Shown one piece after another: positions 8,512-17,787 of a stretch of DNA of 64,000 nt. The notes below the pieces were generated by a model. That model was not told the DNA's origin and ran no database searches. It saw only the letters and a list, made by a program, of their open reading frames with translations. The translations under genes were made by a program, and so were the position numbers. The stretch is from Sphingopyxis sp. CCNWLW2 (GTDB taxonomy: Bacteria; Pseudomonadota; Alphaproteobacteria; Sphingomonadales; Sphingomonadaceae): assembly GCF_037095755.1 (NCBI RefSeq), contig NZ_JBAWKJ010000003.1:124001-188000 (forward strand). Direction: 5' to 3'. Within the stretch, counting starts at the first letter, position 1, and every line of letters begins with the position of its first letter.

Positions 8512-10578
8512 ATGCGACCCGAGATACTCAATCCGCTCTTTGCCGCGCTCACCGACCTGAAAGGCGTCGGGCCGCAGCTTGCCAAGCCGCTGACGCGGCT
8601 GGGGCTAGAGCGCGTCGTCGATGTGCTCTTCCATTTGCCGACGGGACTGATCTCGCGCTTTCCGGTCGACCGGCTCGATCAGGGGCAGGTCGGGCAGGCG
8701 ATCATCGTCGAGCTGACGGCGCAGGATTATCGCCCCGGCCGATCCCCGCGAGCGCCCTTCGGCGTCGAGGCGTTCGACAGCGCGGGCGACCATGTCCGGC
8801 TCGTCTATTTCGGGCGCGCGTCGGGGCTGGCGCGAAAACTTTTTCCCTTGGGCGAGACGCGGCGCGTGTCGGGTCGGCTCGATATGTACGGCGACATGCG
8901 CCAGATCGTGCACCCCGACCATGTCGCCGAGCCGGGCGACGAGGACGGCATCGCGGTGCACGAACCCGTCTATCCGCTGACCGAAGGCCTTACCAACGCG
9001 CGGTTGTCGCAGCTTGGCGCGGTGGCACTCGAACGGCGGCCAGAGCTTGCCGAATGGATCGATGCGCCCCTGCTCGCGAGCCGGAACTGGCCCGCGTGGA
9101 GCGACGCGGTGGCGCGCGCCCACGCCAGCCCGCGCGACGAAGCCGCGCGCGACCGGCTCGCCTACGACGAGATTTTCGCGAGCCAGGTCGCGCTGATGCT
9201 GATCCGGCAGGGCCTCCGCACCCGCAAGGGCAGGGCGATCCGTGGCGATGGCCGGCTCACCGACGCGCTGAAGCTGCCGTTCGGGTTGACGGGGGCGCAG
9301 GAGCGTGTTGGGCGCGAGATTGCGGGCGATATGGCAGAGGACACGCCGATGCTGCGCATGCTGCAGGGCGATGTCGGCTCGGGCAAGACGCTCGTCGCGC
9401 TGCGCGCGATGCTGGCGGCGGTCGAGGCGGGGACGCAGGCGGCGCTGCTCGCCCCGACCGAGATTCTGGCGCGTCAGCATTTTGCGACGTTGCAGCGGAT
9501 GCTTGGCGGGCTGCCGGTGAACCTCGCGATCCTCACCGGGCGCGACAAGGGCAAGGCGCGTGAATCGACGTTGATGGGCCTCGCCGACGGCAGCATCGAT
9601 ATCCTCGTCGGCACGCACGCGATCTTCCAGCAGGCGGTGACGTACAAGGATCTCGCGCTGGTCGTCGTCGATGAGCAGCATCGCTTCGGCGTCGCGCAGC
9701 GATTGATGCTCACCCAAAAGGCGTCGCGCCCGCCGCACCTGCTCGTGATGACCGCGACCCCGATCCCGCGCACGCTGCAACTCGCCAATCATGGCGAAAT
9801 GGACGTGTCGCAGATCGACGAAATGCCGCCCGGACGCACCCCGATCGATACGCGCGTCATCTCGCTCGATCGGCTCGACGATGTCGTGGACTCGCTCGAC
9901 CGGCACCTTGCGACGGGCGCTCAGGCCTATTGGGTATGCCCGCTCGTCGCTGAAAGCGAAGGAAGCGAGCTTGCCGCCGCCGAAGATCGCGCGGCGTTGC
10001 TCCGCGCGCGGCTGGGCGACCAACGGGTCGGACTGGTGCATGGGCGGATGAAGGGGCCCGAGAAGGATGACGTCATGGCGCGTTTCCAGGCGGGCGAGAT
10101 CGGGGTGCTCGTCGCGACGACGGTGATCGAGGTCGGGGTCGATGTGCCTGCCGCCAGCCTGATGATCGTCGAGCATGCCGAGAATTTTGGGCTCGCGCAG
10201 CTCCACCAGCTGCGCGGGCGGGTCGGGCGCGGCACCGCGAAATCGGTGTGCCTGTTGCTGCGCTCGCAGAATCTGTCCGAAACTGCGCGCGAGCGGCTCG
10301 CGTTGATGCGCGATACGAACGACGGTTTCGTGATCGCCGAAAAGGATCTCGAACTGCGCGGCGGGGGCGAATTGCTCGGGCTCAAACAGTCGGGGGATGC
10401 CGACTACCGGCTCGCGACCCCCGAACAGCTCGTCCGGCTGCTGCCAGTAGCGCACGATGATGCGCGGCTGTTCGTCGAGCGCGATGGCGGGATGGACGGC
10501 GCGCGGGCGGAGGCGGTGCGGCTCTGCCTCTATCTGTTCGAGCGTGATGCGGCGGTGCCGCTGCTCAGGAGCGGTTAG
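8512..10578 (+). CDS. recG: ATP-dependent DNA helicase RecG
   Basis: Branch-migrating helicase (688 aa) that remodels stalled replication forks and Holliday junctions. The N-terminus carries the GVGPQLAKPLTRLG helix-hairpin, followed by the OB-like wedge domain. The SF2 motor has Walker A GDVGSGKT, DEQHRFG as the Walker B box, TATPIPRTLQ as motif III, and the C-terminal QLRGRVGRG and LRGGGELLG motifs. The upstream open frame to 8305 reads through the palindromic repeat and is rejected; ATG at 8512 begins a normal RecG. Confidence 0.96.
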   Translation: MRPEILNPLFAALTDLKGVGPQLAKPLTRLGLERVVDVLFHLPTGLISRFPVDRLDQGQVGQAIIVELTAQDYRPGRSPRAPFGVEAFDSAGDHVRLVYFGRASGLARKLFPLGETRRVSGRLDMYGDMRQIVHPDHVAEPGDEDGIAVHEPVYPLTEGLTNARLSQLGAVALERRPELAEWIDAPLLASRNWPAWSDAVARAHASPRDEAARDRLAYDEIFASQVALMLIRQGLRTRKGRAIRGDGRLTDALKLPFGLTGAQERVGREIAGDMAEDTPMLRMLQGDVGSGKTLVALRAMLAAVEAGTQAALLAPTEILARQHFATLQRMLGGLPVNLAILTGRDKGKARESTLMGLADGSIDILVGTHAIFQQAVTYKDLALVVVDEQHRFGVAQRLMLTQKASRPPHLLVMTATPIPRTLQLANHGEMDVSQIDEMPPGRTPIDTRVISLDRLDDVVDSLDRHLATGAQAYWVCPLVAESEGSELAAAEDRAALLRARLGDQRVGLVHGRMKGPEKDDVMARFQAGEIGVLVATTVIEVGVDVPAASLMIVEHAENFGLAQLHQLRGRVGRGTAKSVCLLLRSQNLSETARERLALMRDTNDGFVIAEKDLELRGGGELLGLKQSGDADYRLATPEQLVRLLPVAHDDARLFVERDGGMDGARAEAVRLCLYLFERDAAVPLLRSG

Positions 10579-10583
10579 CGATT

Positions 10584-10682
10584 CCCCTCCCGCTTGCGGG
10601 AGGGGCTAGGGGAGGGCATGTTTTCTCCCACACAATTTGCGCAGACAGACCTCCCCCGACCCCTCCCGCAAGCGGGAGGGGA
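10584..10682. repeat. Inverted pair of GC-rich REP units (family A)
   Basis: Two copies of a hairpin unit built on CCCTCCCGCTTGCGGGAGGG, each with an AGGGGAGGG-type flank, sit head to head with about 30 bases between them. They lie between the convergent recG and PilZ genes. The same unit recurs at 21561-21686, 27393-27428 and 27779-27872, so it is a dispersed family. Confidence 0.85.
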
Positions 10683-10707
10683 GAAGAAGCCGATCTCTGC
10701 TAAATGC

Positions 10708-11076
10708 TTAGTTCACATCCCCGCGCGCGCCCATGGCGCGGATCATCGGCAGATAATCTTCGACCGAGATTGATTTTTCGAACTGCAAACCCGTCTTGCC
10801 GGCGAGCGACCAGACGACCTTCGCCGAGGTGCGGCCGATGATCGGCATGCGGAGCACGACAAGGTCGCCGATCTCCAGCCCGCGTTCGAAGCGCATGAGC
10901 ATACCGTCGGCGCTGATGTTGACGCAGGTGCACATTTCCTGCCGTCCGTCGGGCATGACGAAGGGCAGGCGGCAATAGACGTCGCTACGCGGAGCGATCC
11001 GCTGGTCGAGGCCGACATAATGGGCCTTGCTCGTGTCGATCTTGCGCATATTGGTGGACCTTGTTGATTTTGCCAT
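10708..11076 (-). CDS. PilZ-domain protein
   Basis: Single-domain 122 aa protein predicted to bind c-di-GMP. It has the two parts of the PilZ signature: an arginine-rich N-terminal motif (QRIAPR, matching RxxxR) and NISADGMLM, matching the D/NxSxxG motif. No transmembrane segment is seen. A second ATG nine codons downstream (11049) has an AAGG at suitable distance and is an equally possible start. It could be an effector for the phosphodiesterase encoded at 3299-4504, but the genes are not linked in an operon. Confidence 0.85.
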   Translation of the reverse strand: MAKSTRSTNMRKIDTSKAHYVGLDQRIAPRSDVYCRLPFVMPDGRQEMCTCVNISADGMLMRFERGLEIGDLVVLRMPIIGRTSAKVVWSLAGKTGLQFEKSISVEDYLPMIRAMGARGDVN

Positions 11077-11123
11077 GACGATCCATCCGATTGCTGAAGA
11101 AGTGGTAAACGTTTTTTTGTGCG

Positions 11124-12350
11124 TTACCGCGTCACAAGGCCATGTTTTTTTGACCCGAGGCTGAGCGGAACGGGATCTGTGCCGGGCTGGATCAGATGTT
11201 GCGGGTCGCGAATGACGACGCCGTCGACCTTCACCGCGCCCTCGTCGAGCTTGCGGCGCGCCTCCTTGTTCGACGTCGCGAAGCCCAGTTCGCGCAATGC
11301 ATCGACGACGCTGATCCCCTCGGCGGGCGCGACGGCCTGCGGAAGGTCGCCACCGACCTGCCCCTTTTCAAAGGTTTGCGTCGCGGTCTCGGCGGCCGCC
11401 TTTGAGGCGTCCGCGCCGCGGCACATCGCGGTCGCTTCGTTCGCGAGGATCTTCTTCGCCTCGTTGATCTCCGCGCCCTCAAGCGCTTCGAGCCGCGCGA
11501 TCTCTTCAAGCGGCAGGTCGGTGAACAGCTTCAGGAACTTGCCGACGTCGCGGTCGTCGGTGTTGCGCCAGAACTGCCAATAGTCAAAATGGGACAGTTG
11601 TTCGGGATTAAGCCACACCGCGCCGGCGGCGGTTTTGCCCATTTTTGTTCCCGCAGCGGTGGTCAGCAGCGGAGTCGTGAGGCCATAGAGGTCGGCGCCG
11701 TCCATGCGGCGGCCAAGCTCCATCCCGTTGACGATATTGCCCCACTGGTCCGACCCGCCCATCTGGAGCCGCACGCCGCGCTCCTTCGACAGATGGCGGA
11801 AATCATAGCCCTGCAGGATCATGTAATTGAATTCGAGGAAGGTCATCGGCTGTTCGCGCTCGAGCCGCAGCTTGACCGAATCGAAGGTCATCATGCGGTT
11901 GATTGTGAAGTGCGTTCCGACTTCCTGGAGCAGTTCGATATAACCGAGCTGGCCGAGCCAGTCCTGGTTGTCGACCATCACCGCGTCGGTCGGGCCGTCG
12001 CCGAAGGTCAGATATTGCTGGAAGATGCTGAAGATCGACGCGATATTCGCGGCGATCGTTTCGTCCGACAGCATCTTGCGGCTTTCGTCGCGGCCGGTCG
12101 GGTCGCCGATCCGCGTCGTTCCGCCACCCATCAGTACGACGGGCTTGTGCCCCGTCTGTTGCAGGCGGCGCAGCATCATAATCTGAACGAGGCTGCCGAC
12201 GTGCAGCGACGGCGCGGTTGCGTCGAAGCCGATATATCCGGGGACGACCTGTTTCGCGGCGAGCGCATCGAGCCCTTCCGCGTCGGTCGTCTGATGGATA
12301 TAGCCTCGCTCGTCGAGGAGGCGCAGCAGGTCGGATTTGTAACTGGTCAT
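11124..12350 (-). CDS. tyrS: Tyrosine--tRNA ligase
   Basis: Charges tRNA-Tyr with tyrosine in the cytoplasm. It is a class I synthetase of 408 aa with a HIGH-type motif HVGS (about residues 50-53), the tyrosine-binding region around GYDF, and a KMSKS-type loop reading KMGKT. The C-terminal S4 RNA-binding domain is present ([17 protein letters not shown] onward). ATG at 12350 is the natural start. It is divergent from the DOMON-like gene, only about 40 bases away. Confidence 0.97.
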   Translation of the reverse strand: MTSYKSDLLRLLDERGYIHQTTDAEGLDALAAKQVVPGYIGFDATAPSLHVGSLVQIMMLRRLQQTGHKPVVLMGGGTTRIGDPTGRDESRKMLSDETIAANIASIFSIFQQYLTFGDGPTDAVMVDNQDWLGQLGYIELLQEVGTHFTINRMMTFDSVKLRLEREQPMTFLEFNYMILQGYDFRHLSKERGVRLQMGGSDQWGNIVNGMELGRRMDGADLYGLTTPLLTTAAGTKMGKTAAGAVWLNPEQLSHFDYWQFWRNTDDRDVGKFLKLFTDLPLEEIARLEALEGAEINEAKKILANEATAMCRGADASKAAAETATQTFEKGQVGGDLPQAVAPAEGISVVDALRELGFATSNKEARRKLDEGAVKVDGVVIRDPQHLIQPGTDPVPLSLGSKKHGLVTR

Positions 12351-12391
12351 AGCGGGCGGGCGCTTAGCATGGGGTTTGATATTTGGATAGC

Positions 12392-12940
12392 ATGCGCAGG
12401 GAATTGATCTGTCATCCCGGTACGCCGGGCAAGGCCGTGCGCGCCGTTGCGGTCGAAGTGTCGCTGTCGTTCGACGACGGTTTCGCGTTGCGCTTCATCG
12501 TCGATGGCGCGACCGCGGCGCTCGTGCTGCCCGACGGGCAAGGCGAGCTTGTGATCGCCGACAGTGCGACCGATGGCCTTTGGGAAAGTACTTGCTTTGA
12601 GGCGTTCCTGACCGAGGACGGCGAGCCCGATTACACCGAGTTCAATTACTCGCCCGATGGCCGCTGGGCCTGTTACCAGTTCGACGATTATCGATCGCTG
12701 CTGCGGACCGACGATCTCGCGCCGTGGGAAATGGCGGCGGAGAAGGGCGATCAGAGCTATGCGCTGCGCGTCGAGCCGGGCATCTTTCCCGACAATGGCG
12801 CCAAACTCGCGCTGTCGGCGGTGATCGAGGAACTGGACGGCACCAAAAGCTATTGGGCGCTCGCGCACCCACCGGGCAAGCCTGACTTCCATCATCCCGA
12901 TTGCTTTGCGCTCACGCTTGGGGCACCCGACGCGGCATGA
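12392..12940 (+). CDS. DOMON-like domain protein
   Basis: Protein of 182 aa without signal peptide, built as a single beta-rich domain. It resembles the DOMON-like proteins seen in sphingomonads (segments [29 protein letters not shown] and [15 protein letters not shown]). Family members of this fold bind haem or sugars, but no ligand can be assigned here. A TTG three codons upstream is the formal limit of the frame; ATG at 12392 is preferred. Its stop overlaps the next start (ATGA), so it is probably co-translated with the muramidase gene and may work with it. Confidence 0.75.
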   Translation: MRRELICHPGTPGKAVRAVAVEVSLSFDDGFALRFIVDGATAALVLPDGQGELVIADSATDGLWESTCFEAFLTEDGEPDYTEFNYSPDGRWACYQFDDYRSLLRTDDLAPWEMAAEKGDQSYALRVEPGIFPDNGAKLALSAVIEELDGTKSYWALAHPPGKPDFHHPDCFALTLGAPDAA

Positions 12941-14142
12941 CTGTTCACTTCGGCATCGACCGCCTGCTCGCCGACCCGGCGCTTCGCAAACCGCTCGAAG
13001 GAAAGCGCGTCGCGCTGCTCGCGCACCCCGCCTCGGTCACCGCCGACCTGACGCACAGCCTCGACGCGCTCGTCGCTTCGGGGCTCGACATAACCGCGGT
13101 GTTCGGGCCGCAGCATGGCGTGCGCGGCGACCTTCAGGACAATATGATGGAGTCGCCCGACTTCACCGATCTAACCTATGGCATGCCGGTGTTCAGCCTC
13201 TATGGCGAGGTGCGCCGCCCGTCGGGCCAGTCGATGCACACCTTCGACGTGATCCTGGTCGACCTGCAGGACCTCGGCTGCCGTATCTACACCTATGTGA
13301 CGACGTTGCTCTACATCCTCGAAGCCGCGGCGCAGCATGGCAAGGCCGTGTGGGTGCTCGACCGCCCGAACCCAGCGGGGCGCCCGGTCGAGGGCACGCG
13401 GCTTCTGCCCGGCTGGGAAAGCTTTGTCGGCGCGGGGCCGATGGTGATGCGTCATGGCCTCACGATGGGCGAGATCGGGCACTGGTTCATCCGTCACTTC
13501 AATCTCGACGTCGACTATCGCGTCATCGCGATGGACGGATGGGACCCGAAAGGCTCCGGCTTCGGCTGGCCGGAGGGCCGCGTGTGGATCAACCCCAGCC
13601 CCAACGCCGCGAACGTCAATATGGCGCGCGCTTATGCCGGCACCGTGATGGTCGAGGGTGCGACCTTGAGCGAGGGCAGAGGCACTACACGCCCGCTCGA
13701 ACTGTTCGGCGCGCCCGACATCGACGCCAAGGCGGTGATCGCCGAGATGCAGCGGCTGGCGCCCCAATGGCTCGGCGGGTGCAAGCTCCGCGACATCTGG
13801 TTCCAGCCTACCTTTCACAAGCATGTCGGCCAGCTCAACAGCGGCGTCCATATCCACGCCGACGGGCCGTGGTACGACGACGCGGCATTCCAGCCGTGGC
13901 GCGTGCAGGCGCTGGGGTTCAAGGCGATCCGCGGCCTCTATCCGGACTATCCGATCTGGCGCGGCAAGGATTTCAAATATGAATATACCGACGATGTGCT
14001 CGCGATCGACGTGATCAACGGCGGTCCGGGCCTGCGCGAGTGGGTCGACGATGCGGGCGCGACAGCGGATGATCTCGATGCGCTGGCGCTGCCCGATGAG
14101 GCGGCGTGGCGCGAGGAAATCGCCGATCTGCTAATCTACTGA
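12937..14142 (+). CDS. DUF1343 / NamZ-type exo-beta-N-acetylmuramidase
   Basis: 401 aa protein of the DUF1343 family, whose characterised member NamZ (glycoside hydrolase family GH171) releases N-acetylmuramic acid from peptidoglycan fragments. Conserved blocks include FGPQHGVRGDLQDNM, VDLQDLGCRIYTY, DRPNPAG and GATLSEGRGTTRPLE. No signal peptide is visible at the chosen start (12937), which overlaps the DOMON-like gene stop, so it would act in the cytoplasm unless exported another way. The M24 peptidase gene follows after 14 bases. A role in cell-wall recycling is inferred from the family. Confidence 0.88.
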   Translation: MTVHFGIDRLLADPALRKPLEGKRVALLAHPASVTADLTHSLDALVASGLDITAVFGPQHGVRGDLQDNMMESPDFTDLTYGMPVFSLYGEVRRPSGQSMHTFDVILVDLQDLGCRIYTYVTTLLYILEAAAQHGKAVWVLDRPNPAGRPVEGTRLLPGWESFVGAGPMVMRHGLTMGEIGHWFIRHFNLDVDYRVIAMDGWDPKGSGFGWPEGRVWINPSPNAANVNMARAYAGTVMVEGATLSEGRGTTRPLELFGAPDIDAKAVIAEMQRLAPQWLGGCKLRDIWFQPTFHKHVGQLNSGVHIHADGPWYDDAAFQPWRVQALGFKAIRGLYPDYPIWRGKDFKYEYTDDVLAIDVINGGPGLREWVDDAGATADDLDALALPDEAAWREEIADLLIY

Positions 14143-14156
14143 CGAAAGGGATGATG

Positions 14157-15401
14157 ATGCACCGAAGGCAATTCCTCGGCACCGCGGCAATTGGCGGGCT
14201 GGCAGCGGCTTTGCCCGCGCCGGTGTTCGCTGCCGATACCGCCGGCCTTCCCAATCTCGCCGCGAAGGCTGTCCCGATTGGCAAGGCAGAACGCATGGCG
14301 CGGATCGCCAAGGCGAAGGAACTGATGCGCGCGAACGATATCGGCGCCCTGCTGATCGAGCCGGGGTCGAGCCTCATCTATTTCACCGGGGTCGAATGGT
14401 GGCGCAGCGAGCGGCTGACCGCGGCGGTGCTGACGCGCGAAGGCGAGTTCGCGGTCGTTACGCCATTTTTCGAAGAACCATCGGTGCGCGAGAGTCTGGG
14501 CGTCGACGCCGACGTGCTGACGTGGAACGAGGATGAGAACCCGCTCGCGGCGGTCGCGGCGTGGCTCGGCAAGCGCGGGCTGACCAAGGGCAAGATCGGC
14601 GTCGAGGAAACAGTGCGCTATTTCGCGGTCGATGGCCTCGAAAAGGCAATGCCCGGCGCGCAGGTGGTCAACGGCGCGCCGGTCGTGCGCGGCTGCCGGA
14701 TGCACAAGTCACCGGCCGAAATCGCGCTGATGCAGATCGCCGCCGACATCACGCTCGCCGCCTACCGCCACACCGCGCCGCGGGTCGAGGCGGGAATGAC
14801 CCCCGCCGACATCGGGGCAATTATGAAGGCCGCGACCATCGCGCTCGGCGGCAAGAGCGAGTTCGAGCTGATCCTGCTCGGCGAGGCGAGCGCCTATCCG
14901 CACGGCAGCGGCAAGCCACAGGCGGTTAAGAGCGGCGAGGTCGTGCTCATGGACTGCGGTGCGACGGTGCATGGCTATCAATCCGATATTTCGCGCAGCT
15001 TTGTTTATGGCAAGGCGACGGCGCGCCAGCGGCAGGTGTGGGACCAGATGCGCAAGGGACAGGATGTCGCTTTCGCCGCGGCAAAGCTCGGCACGCCCGC
15101 GGGTCAGGTCGATGACGCGGTGCGCGCCTATTATGAGAGTCTCGGCTGGGGACCTGGCTACAAGCTTCCCGGCACGTCGCACCGCACCGGCCACGGCATC
15201 GGGCTCGATGGGCACGAGCCGGTCAACCTAGTGCGCGGCGAAACGACGAAGCTCGCGCCCGGCATGTGCTTCTCGAACGAACCCGGCATCTACATTCCCG
15301 GCGAGTTCGGCATAAGGCTGGAGGACTGTTTCTACATGACCGACAGCGGGCCGAAGTGGTTCAGCGAGCCGCCGCCGTCGATCGACAAGCCGTTCGGTTA
15401 A
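14157..15401 (+). CDS. Tat-exported M24 family metallopeptidase (Xaa-Pro peptidase type)
   Basis: Predicted periplasmic two-metal aminopeptidase (414 aa). The N-terminus MHRRQFLG followed by a hydrophobic, alanine-rich stretch ending in VFA looks like a twin-arginine signal. The pita-bread fold ligands are all present: MDCGATVHGYQSD (two Asp), TGHGIGL (His), FSNEPGIY (Glu) and IRLEDC (Glu). Three ATGs occur in tandem at 14151-14159; the third is chosen because GAAAGGG then lies at a good distance. Its last bases overlap the convergent DUF817 gene by four bases. Confidence 0.9.
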   Translation: MHRRQFLGTAAIGGLAAALPAPVFAADTAGLPNLAAKAVPIGKAERMARIAKAKELMRANDIGALLIEPGSSLIYFTGVEWWRSERLTAAVLTREGEFAVVTPFFEEPSVRESLGVDADVLTWNEDENPLAAVAAWLGKRGLTKGKIGVEETVRYFAVDGLEKAMPGAQVVNGAPVVRGCRMHKSPAEIALMQIAADITLAAYRHTAPRVEAGMTPADIGAIMKAATIALGGKSEFELILLGEASAYPHGSGKPQAVKSGEVVLMDCGATVHGYQSDISRSFVYGKATARQRQVWDQMRKGQDVAFAAAKLGTPAGQVDDAVRAYYESLGWGPGYKLPGTSHRTGHGIGLDGHEPVNLVRGETTKLAPGMCFSNEPGIYIPGEFGIRLEDCFYMTDSGPKWFSEPPPSIDKPFG

Positions 15402-16246
15402 TCGGGCGTCCTCGGCCGCTGGACCAAGCTGACGAGCACGAACGAGATGATCATCAACAAATACCAGCTGCCGAGCTTTTCGAGCCCGACCATGTGCCAG
15501 CCATCGTTCTGGCTCGGATAGGTCCAGGCGCGCGCGAAAGTGCCGATATTCTCGGCGAACCAGATGAACAGCGCGACGAGCCCCCAGCCGACGAGCAGCG
15601 GCATGCGGCGGTGGATGTGGAGCGGCCGGAACCACACCTGACAGCGCCAGAAGAGCAGCGCGGTCGCGGCAAAGAGGAACCAGCGGATATCGTACACCCA
15701 ATGGTGCGCGAAAAAATTGACGTAGATCGCGGCCGCGAGGGTGTAGCTTGCCCACGCAGGCGGATAGCCCGAATAGCGGAAGTCGAAGATGCGCCAGACG
15801 CGGGCGATATAGCTGCCGACCGCGGCGTACATGAAGCCCGAGAAGAGCGGCACCGCGCCGATGTGGAGCAGGCTCGCCTCGGGATATTGCCACGACCCCG
15901 CGGCGGTCTTGAACAGCTCCATCACCGTGCCGACGATGTGGAAGATCAGGATGACGAGCGCCTCTTTCGGCGTCTCGAGCCGGAAGGCGAGCATGCCGAG
16001 CTGGATCAGCACCGCACCGATGGTGATCGCGTCATAGCGGTGGAGCGGCGCATCGTCGGGCCAGAAGAGATGCGTGCCGAGCAAGAGCGCGAGCATTAGG
16101 CCGCCGAACAGGCATGCCCATCCCTGCTTGAAGCCGAAGACGAGAAATTCGAGAAACCAGCCGCGCGGCCCGGGTGTTACCGCCATCGCCTCCAGCCGCC
16201 CTCGGACGGCATGGAAGCGGCTGTGGCCGCGCTGCGTGTCAGACAT
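15398..16246 (-). CDS. DUF817 integral membrane protein
   Basis: 282 aa protein with about eight predicted membrane segments, rich in Trp and Phe, matching the DUF817 family (YoaT-like) of unknown function. Recognisable parts include FKQGWACLFGG, the loop with SWQYPE, and AWTYPSQNDGWHMV. Its start overlaps the stop of the upstream Amj gene by eight bases, so the two are translationally coupled and may share a membrane process. No catalytic motif is evident. Confidence 0.8.
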   Translation of the reverse strand: MSDTQRGHSRFHAVRGRLEAMAVTPGPRGWFLEFLVFGFKQGWACLFGGLMLALLLGTHLFWPDDAPLHRYDAITIGAVLIQLGMLAFRLETPKEALVILIFHIVGTVMELFKTAAGSWQYPEASLLHIGAVPLFSGFMYAAVGSYIARVWRIFDFRYSGYPPAWASYTLAAAIYVNFFAHHWVYDIRWFLFAATALLFWRCQVWFRPLHIHRRMPLLVGWGLVALFIWFAENIGTFARAWTYPSQNDGWHMVGLEKLGSWYLLMIISFVLVSLVQRPRTPD

Positions 16247-17045
16247 GCACGGCGACGTAAGCGATCAGCAGCGCGGCGGGCAGCAGCAGCGCCTGCGCCA
16301 GGACCGTGCCCGCTAGGCGGCTCAGCGAAATCAGCGTGATCGCGCGGCGGAAGTCGGCCTCGTCGACTTTGCCCTCGACCGCATCGTCGGTCATCACCGA
16401 CAATTGCGGGTCGATGAAGGCGAAGAGCAGGATCGTCGCGAAACCGTTGATCAGCGCCGAGAGCTGCGACGCGGTGACGCGAAATTCGGGGGCGAGATAG
16501 CCGGCGTAGAGCGACGCGACGACGCCGACCGCCAATAGGGATTGCGCGAGGCAGTTCGCGATGAGCACGCCCCAGCCGATCCCCTTTGGCATCCGCCAGC
16601 CCTTGAGGTGCGACAGGCTGGGCAAGGTCAGCGACCGGCCCAAGGTGCGCAGGCCGCTCGGGCTCGCGGCCTTGAGCGCGAGCTTCGTCGTCGATCGGTT
16701 GTTCTGATACCAGCCGATGGCGGCGGCGAACATGCGCTGGCCGGTCGGCACCAGCAGGATGCCGATCAAGGTCGCGACGCTCGCCGCGGCGAGCACGAGC
16801 TGCATGTCGATGAAGAGCTGGGCGCCGCTGCCGTCGTGGATGCGCGTCTCGATCCGCTTGGCGAGGAAGGGGCCGAGGAAGCTGTTCGAGGTGCGCGAAA
16901 AGAGCACGAGGATGTTGAACAGCGCGAACGACATCGCGATGCGCCGTGTGCGGACGCCGGCGATGCGCGCGGCATAGGCAAGCGCGCCGATCAGGTTGAT
17001 GAAGCCGGTGAGGAGCAGGATGGTGACGAGGGGGAGGTCGATCAT
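16239..17045 (-). CDS. Amj-family lipid II flippase
   Basis: 268 aa polytopic membrane protein of the Amj family. Amj of Bacillus subtilis is an alternative to MurJ for moving lipid II across the cytoplasmic membrane. The N-terminus matches the family well: an LLLTGFINLIGALAYAARIA helix, then FALFNILVLFSRTSNSF. The later segments are hydrophobic with a short soluble loop around residues 125-150. Whether it truly replaces MurJ here is unknown. It precedes and overlaps the DUF817 gene. Confidence 0.82.
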   Translation of the reverse strand: MIDLPLVTILLLTGFINLIGALAYAARIAGVRTRRIAMSFALFNILVLFSRTSNSFLGPFLAKRIETRIHDGSGAQLFIDMQLVLAAASVATLIGILLVPTGQRMFAAAIGWYQNNRSTTKLALKAASPSGLRTLGRSLTLPSLSHLKGWRMPKGIGWGVLIANCLAQSLLAVGVVASLYAGYLAPEFRVTASQLSALINGFATILLFAFIDPQLSVMTDDAVEGKVDEADFRRAITLISLSRLAGTVLAQALLLPAALLIAYVAVHV

Positions 17046-17086
17046 CTTCGGGGATTAGCCGGAGGGGCTGGTGATTTCGAGCGATT

Positions 17087-17779
17087 TCACTCGGAGTCGT
17101 CGATCGGCATTTCGGCCGGGACGAACTGGCCCGTGCCCGGGTCGCGCTCGAAGGCATTTCCGACCGGTTCGTCGATCAGGTGCAGCCAGCTATCGTCGCG
17201 GTTCAGCACCGCGCCGAGCGCAACATAGCTGAAAGGCGGACTGCTGCTCTCAATGTCGGACAACTCGGGCGGGTCACTCTCGATCCGCCAGCCGCTGTCG
17301 GGAAACTTATCACCCTCGCGCGGCGGTTCGGGTTCTTCGCGATACAGAAACTCGACCTTTCGCCGGCCGTCGAGGATCGCATTGTCGACGAAACAGCGGT
17401 CCCAATAGTCGCGGCTGCGGGGGGAGGGCGGCGGCGGTGTGACGCAATCATCGTCCCATATGATATCGATGATGTGGTCGCGACAGAAATTTATGCGGTC
17501 GCCGGCCTTGAGCTGCGGCATGTCGCTTGGTTCATTGTCGAGCGTCCCGGCCATATTCGCGCCATCGGCGTCGGTCACGATGACCCACATGCGCTCGGTT
17601 TCCCATTCACCGGCCGGAATCGACCGGAACAACAGCTTGACGAGGTCGCCAGGCGCGACCGCGAGCAGCTCATTCTCTGACGGAAGTTCGAAAGTATAGG
17701 GTGATCCCGCGGCAATCGGCCGCGGATCCTTGATTTGGTAACGGCCGAACCAGCGCTGATATTGCCGGCGAAGCGTCAT
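17087..17779 (-). CDS. DUF2314 / DUF2185 (Imm33-like) protein
   Basis: 230 aa cytoplasmic protein. The N-terminal half fits DUF2314 (GDLVKLLFRS, ERMWVIVTDADGANMAGTL, LKAGDRINFCRDHIIDI). The C-terminal half fits DUF2185, also called Imm33 (SGWRIESDPPELSD, SWLHLIDEPVGNAFERDPGTGQF). Imm33-type domains were named from predicted immunity proteins of polymorphic toxins, but many stand alone and have no proven role. The frame is open further upstream into the vWA gene; ATG at 17779 leaves an eight-base gap to that gene and is preferred. No toxin gene is seen nearby. Confidence 0.75.
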   Translation of the reverse strand: MTLRRQYQRWFGRYQIKDPRPIAAGSPYTFELPSENELLAVAPGDLVKLLFRSIPAGEWETERMWVIVTDADGANMAGTLDNEPSDMPQLKAGDRINFCRDHIIDIIWDDDCVTPPPPSPRSRDYWDRCFVDNAILDGRRKVEFLYREEPEPPREGDKFPDSGWRIESDPPELSDIESSSPPFSYVALGAVLNRDDSWLHLIDEPVGNAFERDPGTGQFVPAEMPIDDSE

Positions 17780-17787
17780 GCGCCGCG

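Noticed and set aside
8355-8585. Longer N-terminus for sdhE and, on the other strand, for recG
   Set aside because: Both extensions are encoded by the palindromic repeat; internal starts give family-sized proteins.
10584-10682. Repeated GC hairpins as a CRISPR array
   Set aside because: Units are palindromic and arranged in inverted pairs rather than regularly spaced direct repeats, and no cas gene is present.
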